A DNA stretch of 64,000 nucleotides from Marinobacter guineae. GTDB lineage: Bacteria; Pseudomonadota; Gammaproteobacteria; Pseudomonadales; Oleiphilaceae. The translations under genes were made by a program, and so were the position numbers. Positions 1 to 8,819 of this stretch are shown piece after piece. Below the pieces are notes generated by a model, which worked only from the letters and a program-made list of their open reading frames with translations, did no database searches and was not told where the DNA came from. Position 1 is the first letter of the stretch, and the number at the start of each line of letters is the position of its first letter. The stretch covers positions 62,001-126,000 of the forward strand of contig NZ_KZ319342.1 in assembly GCF_002744735.1 (NCBI RefSeq). Direction: 5' to 3'.

Positions 1-657
1 CAGAATCATCTGCGTCAGCTCGACTTTGTGTCGGTAGAGTGCATTAAACACTTCTCTCAACACTGACTCGCTGACTTCTGCACTTCGTTCCATGGTGTGG
101 CCGCCGTCAATCAGCACTTCGGGCTCCACAATGGGCACGATTCCCAGTGACTGGCAGATGGCCGCGTAGCGCGCCAGCACCTCGGCGTTCGCTTCTACAG
201 CCTGGCGTGAGGGCAGGGTATCGGAGATGTGGAATACATCCCGCCACTTGGCAAACCGGGCGCCCTGATTCTTGTAGATCTCCAGGCGGTCTTCAAGGCC
301 ATCCAGCCCAACAGTGATTTCGTCGCCGGGAGCGTTGATCAGGGGCTGCTTGCCCTTGTCCACCTTGATGCCCGGCACGATACCCTGGTTCGCAAGAAGC
401 TTTGCCATGGGCACATTGTCCAAGCTGGTCTGGCCCAGAGTCTCCTCGAACAGAATCACACCGCTGATGAACTCCCCAAGACCCGAGGCTGAAAAAATCA
501 GGCTTCGGTATTCCCGGCGTTTGTCTTCGCTGGATTCAACACCCACGGCCTTGAAGCGTTTGGCAATGGTGGGGTGGCTTTCATCCGCCGCCAGAATTCC
601 CTTGCCGGACTGAACCAGTTCCCGGACGGTGTCGTTGAGTTCTTCCTGAATAGTCAT
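1..657 (-). CDS. fda: class I fructose-bisphosphate aldolase (3' end outside window)
   Basis: Glycolytic/gluconeogenic aldolase that splits fructose-1,6-bisphosphate into two triose phosphates in the cytoplasm. I translated the minus strand directly: 219 codons are open to the window edge. The N-terminal motif GILAADES (residues 20-27) and the segment ARFAKWRDVF are hallmarks of the animal-type class I family. The reading stops just before the family's Schiff-base lysine motif (LLKPNM in characterised enzymes), so the catalytic lysine itself is not visible. The ATG is preceded by an AGGAGCTCACT ribosome-binding sequence, which fixes the start. It is transcribed divergently from the next gene across a 160-base spacer. 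Family assignment is secure; completeness cannot be judged. Confidence 0.93.
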   Translation of the reverse strand, partial: MTIQEELNDTVRELVQSGKGILAADESHPTIAKRFKAVGVESSEDKRREYRSLIFSASGLGEFISGVILFEETLGQTSLDNVPMAKLLANQGIVPGIKVDKGKQPLINAPGDEITVGLDGLEDRLEIYKNQGARFAKWRDVFHISDTLPSRQAVEANAEVLARYAAICQSLGIVPIVEPEVLIDGGHTMERSAEVSESVLREVFNALYRHKVELTQMIL

Positions 658-817
658 AGTGAGCTCCTGAATGATCCGTGACAGTCTGAATGTGCGTTCG
701 TTGTCTCTCATTGTAGACGCTGAATTGCGCTTCGAAATTTGATCTGGGATAAGGCAAAAACGGCTCTCGTGATTTAGGCTTCATTTAATAACAACAGGAA
801 AAAGGGAAGGCCTGAAT

Positions 818-2893
818 ATGAAAACCGTTGTCAGTGTCAGCCAGGGATCAGCCGAATACGATTACGATCTGGAAACCGAGTTTCTGGGGCAGCCTTTTAG
901 AATTATACGCATCGGCACGGACGGTGACCTGTCCCGGGCAGAAGCGGTGCTGGAATCGGTGCATTCCCAGGCAGATGCCATCGGCCTTAGCATGGTTCAC
1001 GACCACTACGAGGTGGGCCGGGAGCAACTTGAACACCCGGACACCGCGCGGCTGGAGGCCTGCGTTCCGGATAAGCCGGTGACAACCGGTGCGGGCCTTC
1101 GGGGGATCCTGCAGGAGTGGGCAGTCCGCCACACCCAGTCCGAGCTGGGGCATTTCTTTGATAATGCCCGGGTAGTGTTCATGAACGGCCAGGCCGGCTA
1201 TCGAATTGCCAAAGCACTGTCTGAACACACGGAAAACCTTTTCTTTGCCGACCCCTACACCGATTTTGGCGTGCCAAGGCTGCTGACCTCACTGAAACAG
1301 CTGGAAACCTACACATCGCTGACAGCGCCCATCATGTTTCACCCCCTGGCGGTCAAAAGCATCGAGACCGTCCTGCGCACACCGCTTTACCGTCTCGGAG
1401 AGAGGCTTGTTAAGGGTTCATTGCATCACGCCGTGTCAGAGGCCCATGTGATTGTGGCCGCCATTGGAGAACTGGAACATTTCACCCAGAAAGAACTGGA
1501 TGGCAAAACCGTGATCACGTCTCGCGTTACCGAGACATCTCTCGACTGGATGCGCTCCAGGAGGGTGGCCATGGTAGTGGACTACAGCCCCTGGCTGGAA
1601 GGCCGCCCAGTGGGGGTCAACGTAATGGAAGCGATGATCAGTGCGGCGCTCTCCCGGACACCGGAACAACTGGGGCCGGATGACTATCTGGATGTGATCC
1701 AGAGCCTGGGTATCGAGCCCCGGATTCTGTACCCGAATGGTTATCGCCGGGTAAACCGCTTCGCTTTTGTGATTCACCCGCTTTCGCAGCAATACCTCAC
1801 CAAAACCCCGCCCCTTGACTGGATTGCCAATGTATCGCCTCCGATGGTGATGAACCTTGTAGAGAAGGCCGTGGCCTACACGCCACCGTTCATCTACTCG
1901 AAGGTTTCAGGCATCAGGTCGCCGGACGGTGATGAAGTCGAGGGCTGGCTGATTACGGTCGGTGGCACTCCCAAGGAAATCATGGCCCACGGGCCCGAGT
2001 TTACCTACGCCAGGCTGTTGCAGGCGGCAAAGCTGGCGAAGAAGCTTGGTGCCCAGATCATGGGTTTGGGTGCGTTTACCAAGGTTGTGGGTGATGCCGG
2101 CATTACCGTGGCCAAACGCGCGCCGCTGCCGATCACAACCGGCAACAGCTACAGTGCCTCCGGCGCCCTTTGGGCCGCCCATGACGCCATGAAGAAAATA
2201 GGGCGGGTCAGTATCGGGCCCAGCGGTAAAGCCGCCGGTAAAGCCATGGTGGTGGGCGCCACGGGTGCTATCGGGTCCGTCTGTGCAAGGTTGCTGGCCA
2301 AGGCGGTGGATGAGGTCTACCTCGCGGCCCCGGAACCGGCGAAACTGCTCGCCCTGAAAGAGAGCATCGAACAGGAAACCCCGGGTGCCATCGTGCACGT
2401 TGCCGGCTCCGCAGAACGCGATCTGGCCCACATGGATATGATCGTGACCGCCACCTCCGGTGCCGGAAAACGCATCCTGGACATCATGAAAGTGAAGCCG
2501 GGTTGCGTGATCACAGACGTGGCCCGGCCCCTGGATATTCCGGCGGAAGATGTGGCGAAACGCCCGGATGTGCTGGTGATTGAATCCGGCGAAATCCAGC
2601 TGCCCGGCGAGGTGCGCATGAAAGACATCGGTCTGCCCAAAGGCATCGCCTATGCGTGTCTGGCGGAAACCATCGTGCTGGCCCTGGAAGCGCGGTTCGA
2701 GAATTTCACCCTGGGCCGTAACATCGAATGGGAAAAAGTAAGGGAGATCTACAAGCTGGGCCTGAAACACGGCATGAAGCTGGCCGCCATCTCCGGTGTG
2801 AATGGGGTCTTCACCGAGGAGGATTTCGAACGCGTGCGAGTTCTGGCGGCCAGCAAACAGGATCAGGCGGAGGGATCAAGCATGCCAGCGTAG
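818..2893 (+). CDS. large protein with C-terminal acyl-ACP-reductase-like module
   Basis: 691 residues. From about residue 314 to 670 the sequence follows cyanobacterial long-chain acyl-ACP reductase (AAR, about 340 residues): FAFVIHPLS at the module start, LGAFTKVVGDAGITVA, the substrate-site-like TTGNSYSASGALWAA, a Rossmann motif VVGATGAIGSVCARLL near 478-493, and YACLAETIVLALE. In the last, Cys614 aligns with the AAR cysteine that carries the acyl thioester, and LGRN follows as in AAR. This predicts NADPH-dependent reduction of fatty acyl thioesters to aldehydes, which would fit lipid or wax-ester metabolism; that role is inference. The first 310 residues have no family I recognise. The ATG has a GGAAGG site upstream. 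The stop region overlaps the convergent downstream gene by 31 bases. Annotation pipelines may label such proteins shikimate or generic dehydrogenase. Confidence 0.72.
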   Translation: MKTVVSVSQGSAEYDYDLETEFLGQPFRIIRIGTDGDLSRAEAVLESVHSQADAIGLSMVHDHYEVGREQLEHPDTARLEACVPDKPVTTGAGLRGILQEWAVRHTQSELGHFFDNARVVFMNGQAGYRIAKALSEHTENLFFADPYTDFGVPRLLTSLKQLETYTSLTAPIMFHPLAVKSIETVLRTPLYRLGERLVKGSLHHAVSEAHVIVAAIGELEHFTQKELDGKTVITSRVTETSLDWMRSRRVAMVVDYSPWLEGRPVGVNVMEAMISAALSRTPEQLGPDDYLDVIQSLGIEPRILYPNGYRRVNRFAFVIHPLSQQYLTKTPPLDWIANVSPPMVMNLVEKAVAYTPPFIYSKVSGIRSPDGDEVEGWLITVGGTPKEIMAHGPEFTYARLLQAAKLAKKLGAQIMGLGAFTKVVGDAGITVAKRAPLPITTGNSYSASGALWAAHDAMKKIGRVSIGPSGKAAGKAMVVGATGAIGSVCARLLAKAVDEVYLAAPEPAKLLALKESIEQETPGAIVHVAGSAERDLAHMDMIVTATSGAGKRILDIMKVKPGCVITDVARPLDIPAEDVAKRPDVLVIESGEIQLPGEVRMKDIGLPKGIAYACLAETIVLALEARFENFTLGRNIEWEKVREIYKLGLKHGMKLAAISGVNGVFTEEDFERVRVLAASKQDQAEGSSMPA

Positions 2894-4419
2894 CGCACGC
2901 CGCTGAGCATCGCCATTTCCCGGTGCCAGGTGGACAGGTCATCACTATCGAACTTGCTGAGGCTGTCGTGGCCGCAGGCCCGGGCCATGACTTTCATCAG
3001 GGAAACCGATGCCTCAAGGAAATTCTTAAGCTGCTTCGCTGACTGATCCACATTCAGCCTCTGGCGCAAATCCGCATTCTGGGTTGCGATGCCGGCGGGG
3101 CAATTGTTGGTGTTGCAGATCCGGGCAGCAACACAGCCGATGGACTGCATGGCGCTGTTGGCGAGAGCAATGCCGTCTGCGCCCAGGGCCAAGGCCTTTA
3201 CAAAGTCCACTGGCACCCGCAACCCGCCGGTCACAATCAGAGTAACCCGACCGCTGGCACCGTGGTTGTCGAGGCAGCGGCGCGCTCTCGCCAGAGCAGG
3301 GATGGTAGGCACACTGATGTGGTCACGGAAGATTTCCGGTGCGGCACCGGTTCCACCACCGCGCCCGTCCAGAATGATGTAATCGGATCCGGCATCCAGT
3401 GCGAACTGGATGTCCCGCTCAATGTGATTGGCGCTGAGTTTGAAACCCACCGGAATGCCGCCGGTCAGCTCCCGTACGTGTCCTGCGAAGCGCTGGAAAT
3501 CCTCAATGGAGCGCAGGTCCTCGAAGGTCGGTGGAGAAATGGCAGGCTCGCCCTCTGGAATATTCCGCACCTCAGAGATCTTGCCGGTGTTTTTGTTACC
3601 GGGCAGGTGTCCGCCGGTGCCGGTTTTGGCGCCCTGACCACCCTTGAAGTGGAAGGCCTGCACCTTCTTCAGGAGTTCTTCTTTGTAACCGAATTTGGCG
3701 CTGGCCAGCTCATAAAAATAACGGGAGTTCTCCTGCTGCTCTTCCGGCAGCATGCCGCCTTCGCCGGAACAGATGCCGGTGCCTGCCATTTCTGCCCCCC
3801 GGGCCAGGGCAATCTTGGCTTCCTCGGACAGTGCACCAAAGCTCATGTCTGACACAAACAGCGGCATACTCAGGGTCAGCGGTTTGCGCGCCTCCGGCCC
3901 GATCACCAGCTCCGTGGAGACATCGGCGTCGTCAGCAAGCGGTTTGTTGGCCATTTGTGCCACCATGATCTGCAGATCATCCCAGTGGGGCAGGGTATGG
4001 CGGGGTACACCCATGGCCGTGGTTGGTCCATGACGGCCCATACCGCTCAAACCTTCCCGGGCCAGTTGATGGATAAATTCGACGGTGGGCTCTTCTTTCG
4101 TCGGCTTTGCCTTCGGGGCTTCACCGGAATGATCCTTATCGCCTTTAGGGTCGGGCGCTTCCTTGCCAACCTGGTCGTCGCTGAACTGTTGATGGGTGCC
4201 GTCGCAATAGGGCGGGTTCCCGGTTTGCTTGCACTGGCACAGAACCGCCTCTTCATCCTTCTCGGCCTTGAAGACCTTTGGTTTGAAGCCCGTGTCTCCG
4301 TGGGAGCCGTCGCAGAACGGCTGGTTACCGGAACGGCCGCAAACACAGAAGGCGTATTCCTCTCCCTTCTTCAAGCTGACTTTCTTGGGTTTGTTGTCAG
4401 CGATCACCGGATTACTCAT
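2863..4419 (-). CDS. tandem CDGSH iron-sulfur domains fused to FMN-binding glutamate synthase-like domain
   Basis: 518 residues. The N-terminus carries two CDGSH-type [2Fe-2S] motifs, Cys25-x-Cys27 with CDGSH at 36-40 and Cys61-x-Cys63 with CDGTH at 72-76, then a charged linker (about 80-115). The rest matches the FMN-binding central domain of glutamate synthase large subunits: SMPLFVSDMSFGALS, GGQGAKTGTGGHLPG, IILDGRGGGTGAAP, and a cysteine cluster Cys429-x5-Cys435-x4-Cys440 (CVAARICNTNNC) typical of the [3Fe-4S] site. There is no amidotransferase domain, so glutamine-dependent glutamate synthesis is not expected. An FMN/Fe-S oxidoreductase fed by the CDGSH domains is a reasonable inference. 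The family exists as glutamate synthase-related proteins of unknown substrate. It overlaps convergently with the AAR-like gene. Confidence 0.88.
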   Translation of the reverse strand: MSNPVIADNKPKKVSLKKGEEYAFCVCGRSGNQPFCDGSHGDTGFKPKVFKAEKDEEAVLCQCKQTGNPPYCDGTHQQFSDDQVGKEAPDPKGDKDHSGEAPKAKPTKEEPTVEFIHQLAREGLSGMGRHGPTTAMGVPRHTLPHWDDLQIMVAQMANKPLADDADVSTELVIGPEARKPLTLSMPLFVSDMSFGALSEEAKIALARGAEMAGTGICSGEGGMLPEEQQENSRYFYELASAKFGYKEELLKKVQAFHFKGGQGAKTGTGGHLPGNKNTGKISEVRNIPEGEPAISPPTFEDLRSIEDFQRFAGHVRELTGGIPVGFKLSANHIERDIQFALDAGSDYIILDGRGGGTGAAPEIFRDHISVPTIPALARARRCLDNHGASGRVTLIVTGGLRVPVDFVKALALGADGIALANSAMQSIGCVAARICNTNNCPAGIATQNADLRQRLNVDQSAKQLKNFLEASVSLMKVMARACGHDSLSKFDSDDLSTWHREMAMLSGVRYAGMLDPSA

Positions 4420-4542
4420 AAGCGTGGCTCCTGTTCTTTCAAGTGCCAGAAAGTTCGTACAAGGGTGTACGGGCCCTTGGCAAAAATGGGCTACTTACAG
4501 GAATCCAGTGTGGTTGAGAGGCGCCGGCTCTGCCAGGGCCCT

Positions 4543-6732
4543 TCACGCGAGGCCGGCTTTCGCAGCCCGGGCAGCGTGCAGTTTCCGGTAGCTCTCAATC
4601 AGTCGCTGGTGCTTCTCCAGGCCTGCCAGCTGCATGTTGGTGGGCTCGAGGCCATGGAAGCGCACGGAGCCGTCCACGGAGCCTGTTACCGCCTCCATGG
4701 TTTGGTCTCCGAACATGCGCCGGAAATTAGTGATGTAGTCGTCCAGTTCAAGGTCGTCATCCTGGGTCACTTCCAGTACGGCATACATCGCGCGGTAGAA
4801 CAGGCCTCGCTCAACGGTGTTGTCGTTGAACTGGAGGAACATGTCGACGAACTCCAGGGCTTCCTCGTGCCACTGCAGTGCAAGGCAGATCAGGATCTTC
4901 AGCTCGAGGATGGTGAGCTGACCCCACACGGTGTTTTCGTCGAATTCCACCCCGATCAGGGTGATGATCGTCATGTAATTGTCGAGCTGGCTGGCTTCCA
5001 GGCGCTCCACCAGATCGGCCAGCTGTTCGTCGTTCAGGCGGTGCAGGTTGAGGATGTCTTCCCGGTAGTCCAGGGCCATGTTGGTGTTATCCATGATCAG
5101 GTCCTCAACCGGATACACCTCGGAATAGCCCGGTACCAGAATCCGGCAGACCGGCGCGCCCAGCTCCTCATAAACGGCCACGTACACTTCCTTGCCCATA
5201 TCCCGAAGGATACCGAAAAGGCACGCGGCTTCCTCCGCGTTGGTGCCGGAGAAATCCCACTCGCAGAAATCGTAATCGGATTTCGCGCTGAAGAAACGCC
5301 AGGACACCACGCCGGTGGAATCAATAAAGTGTTCCACGAAGTTGTTAGGCTCGGTGACCGCCAGGCTGTTGAATGTCGGCGGTGGCACGTCGTTCAGGCC
5401 TTCAAAGCTGCGGCCCTGCAGCAATTCGGTCAGGCTCCGCTCCAGCGCTACTTCAAAGCTTGGGTGGGCACCGAAGGAAGCGAACACGCCACCGGTTCTC
5501 GGGTTCATCAGGGTGACGCACATTACCGGGAACTGGCCGCCGAGGGAGGCATCCTTCACCAGCGTCGGGAAGCCCTGGGCTTCGAGGGCTTCGATACCCT
5601 CTAGAATGTTCGGGTATTTCTCAAGTACTTCCCGGGGCACGTCCGGCAAGGCAATTTCTTCTTCAATAATCCGTTTCTTCACCGCCCTCTCGAAAATCTC
5701 CGAGAGGCACTGAACCTCTGCCTCTTGCAGGGTGTTACCGGCACTCATTCCATTGCTGAGGAACAGGTTCTCGATCAGGTTGGAGGGGAAATACACCACC
5801 TCGCCGTCTGACTTGCGTACAAAGGGCAGGGAGACTATCCCGCGCTCGGTTTTGCCGGAGTTGGTATCGATCAGGTTGGAGCCGGACAGCTCGCCGTCCG
5901 GGTTGTAGATGGCCAGACAGTGGTCATCCAGGATGCCCTCAGGCAGTTCGTCATCGGGACCAGGCTTGAACCACTTTTCATTCGGATAGTGCACGAATTC
6001 GCTGTTGGCGATCTCTTCCCCGAAGAACTGATCATTGTAGAAAAAGTTGCAGTTCAGCCGCTCAATGAACTCGCCCAGGGCCGAACACAGGGCACTTTCC
6101 TTGGTGGCGCCCTTGCCGTTGGTAAAGCACATGGGCGAGGCCGCATCACGGATGTGCAGGGACCACACATGGGGCACGATGTTGCGCCAGGAGGCAATCT
6201 CGATCTTCATACCCAGATCCTGGAGAATCGCGGTCATGTTGGCGATAGTCTGCTCCAGGGGCAGGTCCTTGCCCTCAATAAAGGTCTGGGTGCCGCCTTC
6301 CGGTTGCGTCATCAGCAGGGCCTGGGCATCGGCATCCAGGTTCTCGACGGTCTCTATCTCGAAGGTTGGGCCGGTCTGCACCACTTTCTTTACAGTGCAC
6401 CGGTCAATGGAACGCAGAATGCCCTGCCGATCCTTGTCGGAGATGTCTTCCGGCAACTCCACAGAAATCTTGAAAATCTGGTTGTAACGGTTTTCCGGGT
6501 CCACGATGTTGTTCTGGGACAGGCGGATGTTCTCAGTGGGAATGTCCCGTGCCAGACAGTAAACCCGAACAAAATAGGCCGCACACAGCGCCGAGGACGC
6601 CAGGAAGTAGTCGAAAGGGCTGGGAGCGGAGCCATCGCCCTTGTAGCGGATAGGCTGGTCGGTCACGACAGTGAAATCATCAAACTTGGCTTCAAGCCTG
6701 AGGTTGTCGAGAAAGTTGACGTTGATTTCCAT
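4543..6732 (-). CDS. ycaO: OsmC domain-YcaO domain fusion protein
   Basis: 729 residues. Residues 1 to about 135 resemble OsmC/peroxiredoxin-like proteins (GDGSAPSPFDYFLASSALCA around 32-51 is the usual cysteine-bearing helix). The remainder is a YcaO protein with the ATP-binding region (GKGATKESALCSALGEFIER, then NGMSAGNT, ALERSLTELLQGR) and the long C-terminal extension of E. coli-type YcaO. E. coli YcaO is linked to RimO-dependent beta-methylthiolation of ribosomal protein S12. YcaO enzymes in general activate amide backbones with ATP. The OsmC-like N-terminus makes this copy about 140 residues longer than E. coli YcaO. No precursor-peptide gene or other azoline cluster gene is adjacent, so a ribosomal or housekeeping role is more likely than a RiPP role. 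Confidence 0.88.
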   Translation of the reverse strand: MEINVNFLDNLRLEAKFDDFTVVTDQPIRYKGDGSAPSPFDYFLASSALCAAYFVRVYCLARDIPTENIRLSQNNIVDPENRYNQIFKISVELPEDISDKDRQGILRSIDRCTVKKVVQTGPTFEIETVENLDADAQALLMTQPEGGTQTFIEGKDLPLEQTIANMTAILQDLGMKIEIASWRNIVPHVWSLHIRDAASPMCFTNGKGATKESALCSALGEFIERLNCNFFYNDQFFGEEIANSEFVHYPNEKWFKPGPDDELPEGILDDHCLAIYNPDGELSGSNLIDTNSGKTERGIVSLPFVRKSDGEVVYFPSNLIENLFLSNGMSAGNTLQEAEVQCLSEIFERAVKKRIIEEEIALPDVPREVLEKYPNILEGIEALEAQGFPTLVKDASLGGQFPVMCVTLMNPRTGGVFASFGAHPSFEVALERSLTELLQGRSFEGLNDVPPPTFNSLAVTEPNNFVEHFIDSTGVVSWRFFSAKSDYDFCEWDFSGTNAEEAACLFGILRDMGKEVYVAVYEELGAPVCRILVPGYSEVYPVEDLIMDNTNMALDYREDILNLHRLNDEQLADLVERLEASQLDNYMTIITLIGVEFDENTVWGQLTILELKILICLALQWHEEALEFVDMFLQFNDNTVERGLFYRAMYAVLEVTQDDDLELDDYITNFRRMFGDQTMEAVTGSVDGSVRFHGLEPTNMQLAGLEKHQRLIESYRKLHAARAAKAGLA

Positions 6733-6882
6733 TACAAAGGTACCCGGATTGGAGAATTTGGCGCGCCATTGAATTTAATGGCGGGCATTATCCAGTTTTT
6801 GCAGGCGTTCGTCTTGAGGGATTGTACGGGTGCTCATGTTCGGAGGCGAACCCGCGCCACAGTTCACGTTTTCATCACTTTT

Positions 6883-7365
6883 TCAGCCTGGCAGGTGTGC
6901 CAGTGGCAGCGGCGACTGGGGTTTAACCGTTTGAATCGCAAAATTGCTGCGAATATCCCGAACGCCCGGTAATTTGAGCAGTGTACCGGTCAGAAAATCT
7001 TCGTAAGCGCGTAGATCCGGAACCACAACCTGCAACAGGAAATCAGATTCTCCGGAAACAAGGTGGGCCATGACAACTTCCGGCAAAACACTGACTGCTT
7101 CGCGAAATGCTTCCGCTTCTTTCTCCCGGTGGCGTTCCACTTTGATGCCCACAAATACGGTAAGCCCCAAACCCACGTGCTCCTGGTCCAGAACCGCACT
7201 GTAGCCTTTTATAACACCGGATTCTTCAAGCAGGCGAACACGGCGTGAACAGGGGGATGGCGATAAACCGATGTCGCCCGCCAGGTCAATATTTGGCAGG
7301 CGGCCGTTGGTCTGAAGCGCCTCCAGAATTCTCCGGTCGAATCGATCAAACTTATAAGTTGGCAT
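6883..7365 (-). CDS. Lrp/AsnC family transcriptional regulator
   Basis: 160 residues, the usual length. An N-terminal winged helix-turn-helix (FDRRILEALQTNGRLPNIDLA then GLSPSPCSRRVRLLEESGVI, residues 6-49) is followed by the RAM ligand-sensing domain (VMAHLVSGESDFLLQVVVPD). Family members bind DNA as dimers or octamers and respond to amino acids. It is divergent from a LysE-type exporter across 132 bases, the classic arrangement of an Lrp-like regulator beside the amino-acid exporter it controls. The spacer contains an inverted repeat that could be the operator. The effector cannot be read from sequence. Confidence 0.93.
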   Translation of the reverse strand: MPTYKFDRFDRRILEALQTNGRLPNIDLAGDIGLSPSPCSRRVRLLEESGVIKGYSAVLDQEHVGLGLTVFVGIKVERHREKEAEAFREAVSVLPEVVMAHLVSGESDFLLQVVVPDLRAYEDFLTGTLLKLPGVRDIRSNFAIQTVKPQSPLPLAHLPG

Positions 7366-7379
7366 GATTGGCGTATCTT

Positions 7380-7406
7380 TTGGTGAAAATTGACTAAAAA
7401 CACCAA
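7380..7406. promoter_or_regulatory. inverted repeat, candidate Lrp operator
   Basis: TTGGTG and CACCAA are separated by 15 A/T-rich bases in the spacer between the Lrp-family gene and the LysE-family gene. Position and symmetry suit a regulator-binding site. Binding is inference. Confidence 0.4.
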
Positions 7407-7497
7407 TTTTAAATCATGTTGTGGTTGATAAAGCAACCCTTCACTAAAGGGGGGTGGGTATACTCTATGCGTTGATTTCAGGAAGAAAGGGGTAGAT

Positions 7498-8124
7498 ATG
7501 GGTGATCTTTTACTGTTTTTCATGGCCCTTTTGGCGATCTATCTTGCACCGGGACCGGACATGATTCTGGTGCTCGGTACCACGGTCAGTGAAGGTCCAA
7601 GGCACGCCATTGCCACCGCCGTGGGCCTTGCCGGCGCCAGATCTATCCATGTGTTGCTCGCTGCTGTGGGGCTTGCTGCTCTTTTTGCCTCACAACCCTG
7701 GACTTATCACACGGTTCGCTTGCTTGGTGCGGCCTATCTCTTTTACCTGGGCTGGCAGTTTCTCAGAAAGACCAGCAGCTTGCCTGCGCAAAGTGACCTC
7801 GCTACAGCTGGCGTGACAAAACCGGGTTACCTGGCGGCCTTCCGCCGGGGGCTTGCCACCAACCTGCTCAACCCGAAATCACTGATTTTCTGCTCTGTGT
7901 TGCTCCCCCAATTTATCCACCCCGAGCTTTCCGGGGTTGCAGGCCAGTTTGCAGTTCTGGCGCTGATTCTGGTATTGACCGGGTTTGCCTTTGATCTTGC
8001 CTACGCTCTGCTGGGCCGTGGCTTGTGGGCCCTTACCTCTGAAAGTGCCAGGTATCAGAAAGCCCAGAACAGCGTCTTTGCCCTGTTAATGATGGGTATT
8101 GGGGTGAAGGTCGCTCTCTCGTAG
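7498..8124 (+). CDS. LysE/RhtB family amino-acid exporter
   Basis: 208 residues with about six hydrophobic segments. The N-terminal motif APGPDMILVLGTTVSEGPRHA and the conserved LATNLLNPKSLIFCSVLLPQF in the middle are diagnostic of the LysE/RhtB translocator family, inner-membrane proton-driven exporters of amino acids or their derivatives. The ATG has AGAAAGGGG upstream. The divergent Lrp-family regulator probably controls it. The 3' end overlaps the convergent racemase gene by 39 bases, and the two functions (export and racemisation) may be related, though they are on opposite strands. Substrate unknown. Confidence 0.93.
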   Translation: MGDLLLFFMALLAIYLAPGPDMILVLGTTVSEGPRHAIATAVGLAGARSIHVLLAAVGLAALFASQPWTYHTVRLLGAAYLFYLGWQFLRKTSSLPAQSDLATAGVTKPGYLAAFRRGLATNLLNPKSLIFCSVLLPQFIHPELSGVAGQFAVLALILVLTGFAFDLAYALLGRGLWALTSESARYQKAQNSVFALLMMGIGVKVALS

Positions 8125-8805
8125 CGCCTGCTCAACCGCCTGAGCCGCATGAATCTCCGTTGTATCGTAAAGCGGCACGGAGGTATCCGCCTGCCGGATC
8201 AGCAAGCCGATTTCGGTACACCCCAGAATAACCGCCTGCGCACCGCGTTGGGAAAGCGAAGTGACAGTATCGAGATACGCTTCGCGGGACACCGGATCGA
8301 TTTCGCCACGGCAGAGTTCCTCGTAGATTACCCGATGAATCTCGTCGCGCTGTGCCTCTTCTGGTGTGATGACCTCAATGCCGGCTTCTTTCAGCCGATC
8401 GCGGTAAAACGCCTGCTCCATGGTAAAGCGCGTTCCCAGTAGGCCTACACGATGAATACCATCCCGGTTCAGCACCTTCGCTGTGGCATCGGCAATATGA
8501 AGCAACGGTATGTCGATAGCCTGTTCGATTTCGGGTGCCACCTTGTGCATGGTGTTCGTGCCAATTACCAGAAAATCCGCGCCCGCATTCTGCACTGACA
8601 AAGCAGCATCGGAGAGAATCCGGGCTGTTGCAGCCCAATCACCCGCGTGCTGAAGCGCCTCGATCTCCGCAAAATCGACACTGTAGAGCACTAGTGTCGC
8701 GGAATGCAGGCCGCCCAACCGGGCTTTTACGCCCTCGTTGATCAAGCGGTAATAGGTTTGGGTGGATTCCCAGCTCATACCGCCGAGAAGGCCAATCGTT
8801 TTCAT
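8086..8805 (-). CDS. aspartate/glutamate racemase family protein
   Basis: 239 residues. GLLGGMSWEST at the N-terminus, IGTNTMHKVA (81-90) and ILGCTEIGLLI (192-202) are signatures of the Asp/Glu racemase superfamily. One of the two usual catalytic cysteines is replaced by Thr83 while Cys195 is present. This asymmetric pair is that of E. coli YgeA (L-DER), an enzyme working on L-aspartate/L-glutamate in an atypical direction. The protein is therefore likely a YgeA-type racemase producing D-amino acids, for which Cys195 would be the general acid/base. The Na+/Ca2+ antiporter gene lies 14 bases upstream on the same strand, so the two may be cotranscribed. Confidence 0.88.
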   Translation of the reverse strand: MKTIGLLGGMSWESTQTYYRLINEGVKARLGGLHSATLVLYSVDFAEIEALQHAGDWAATARILSDAALSVQNAGADFLVIGTNTMHKVAPEIEQAIDIPLLHIADATAKVLNRDGIHRVGLLGTRFTMEQAFYRDRLKEAGIEVITPEEAQRDEIHRVIYEELCRGEIDPVSREAYLDTVTSLSQRGAQAVILGCTEIGLLIRQADTSVPLYDTTEIHAAQAVEQALRESDLHPNTHH

Positions 8806-8819
8806 GGGAGGTCTCCGTA

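Noticed and set aside
1907-2770. Long minus-strand open frame inside the AAR-like gene
   Set aside because: It is an antisense shadow of a high-GC gene: histidine- and glycine-rich with no domain, while the plus-strand protein has clear family motifs.
3955-5604. 549-codon plus-strand open frame across the 3' half of the YcaO gene and the glutamate synthase gene start
   Set aside because: Antisense to two well-supported genes and without recognisable motifs; long shadows are expected at this GC content.
4543-6732. YcaO gene as the core of a RiPP biosynthetic cluster
   Set aside because: No precursor peptide, cyclodehydratase partner or export genes are adjacent, and the protein has the E. 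coli-type architecture linked to ribosomal modification.
5920-6972. 350-codon plus-strand open frame antisense to the YcaO gene
   Set aside because: No motifs and no ribosome-binding site. The minus strand encodes conserved OsmC and YcaO domains.
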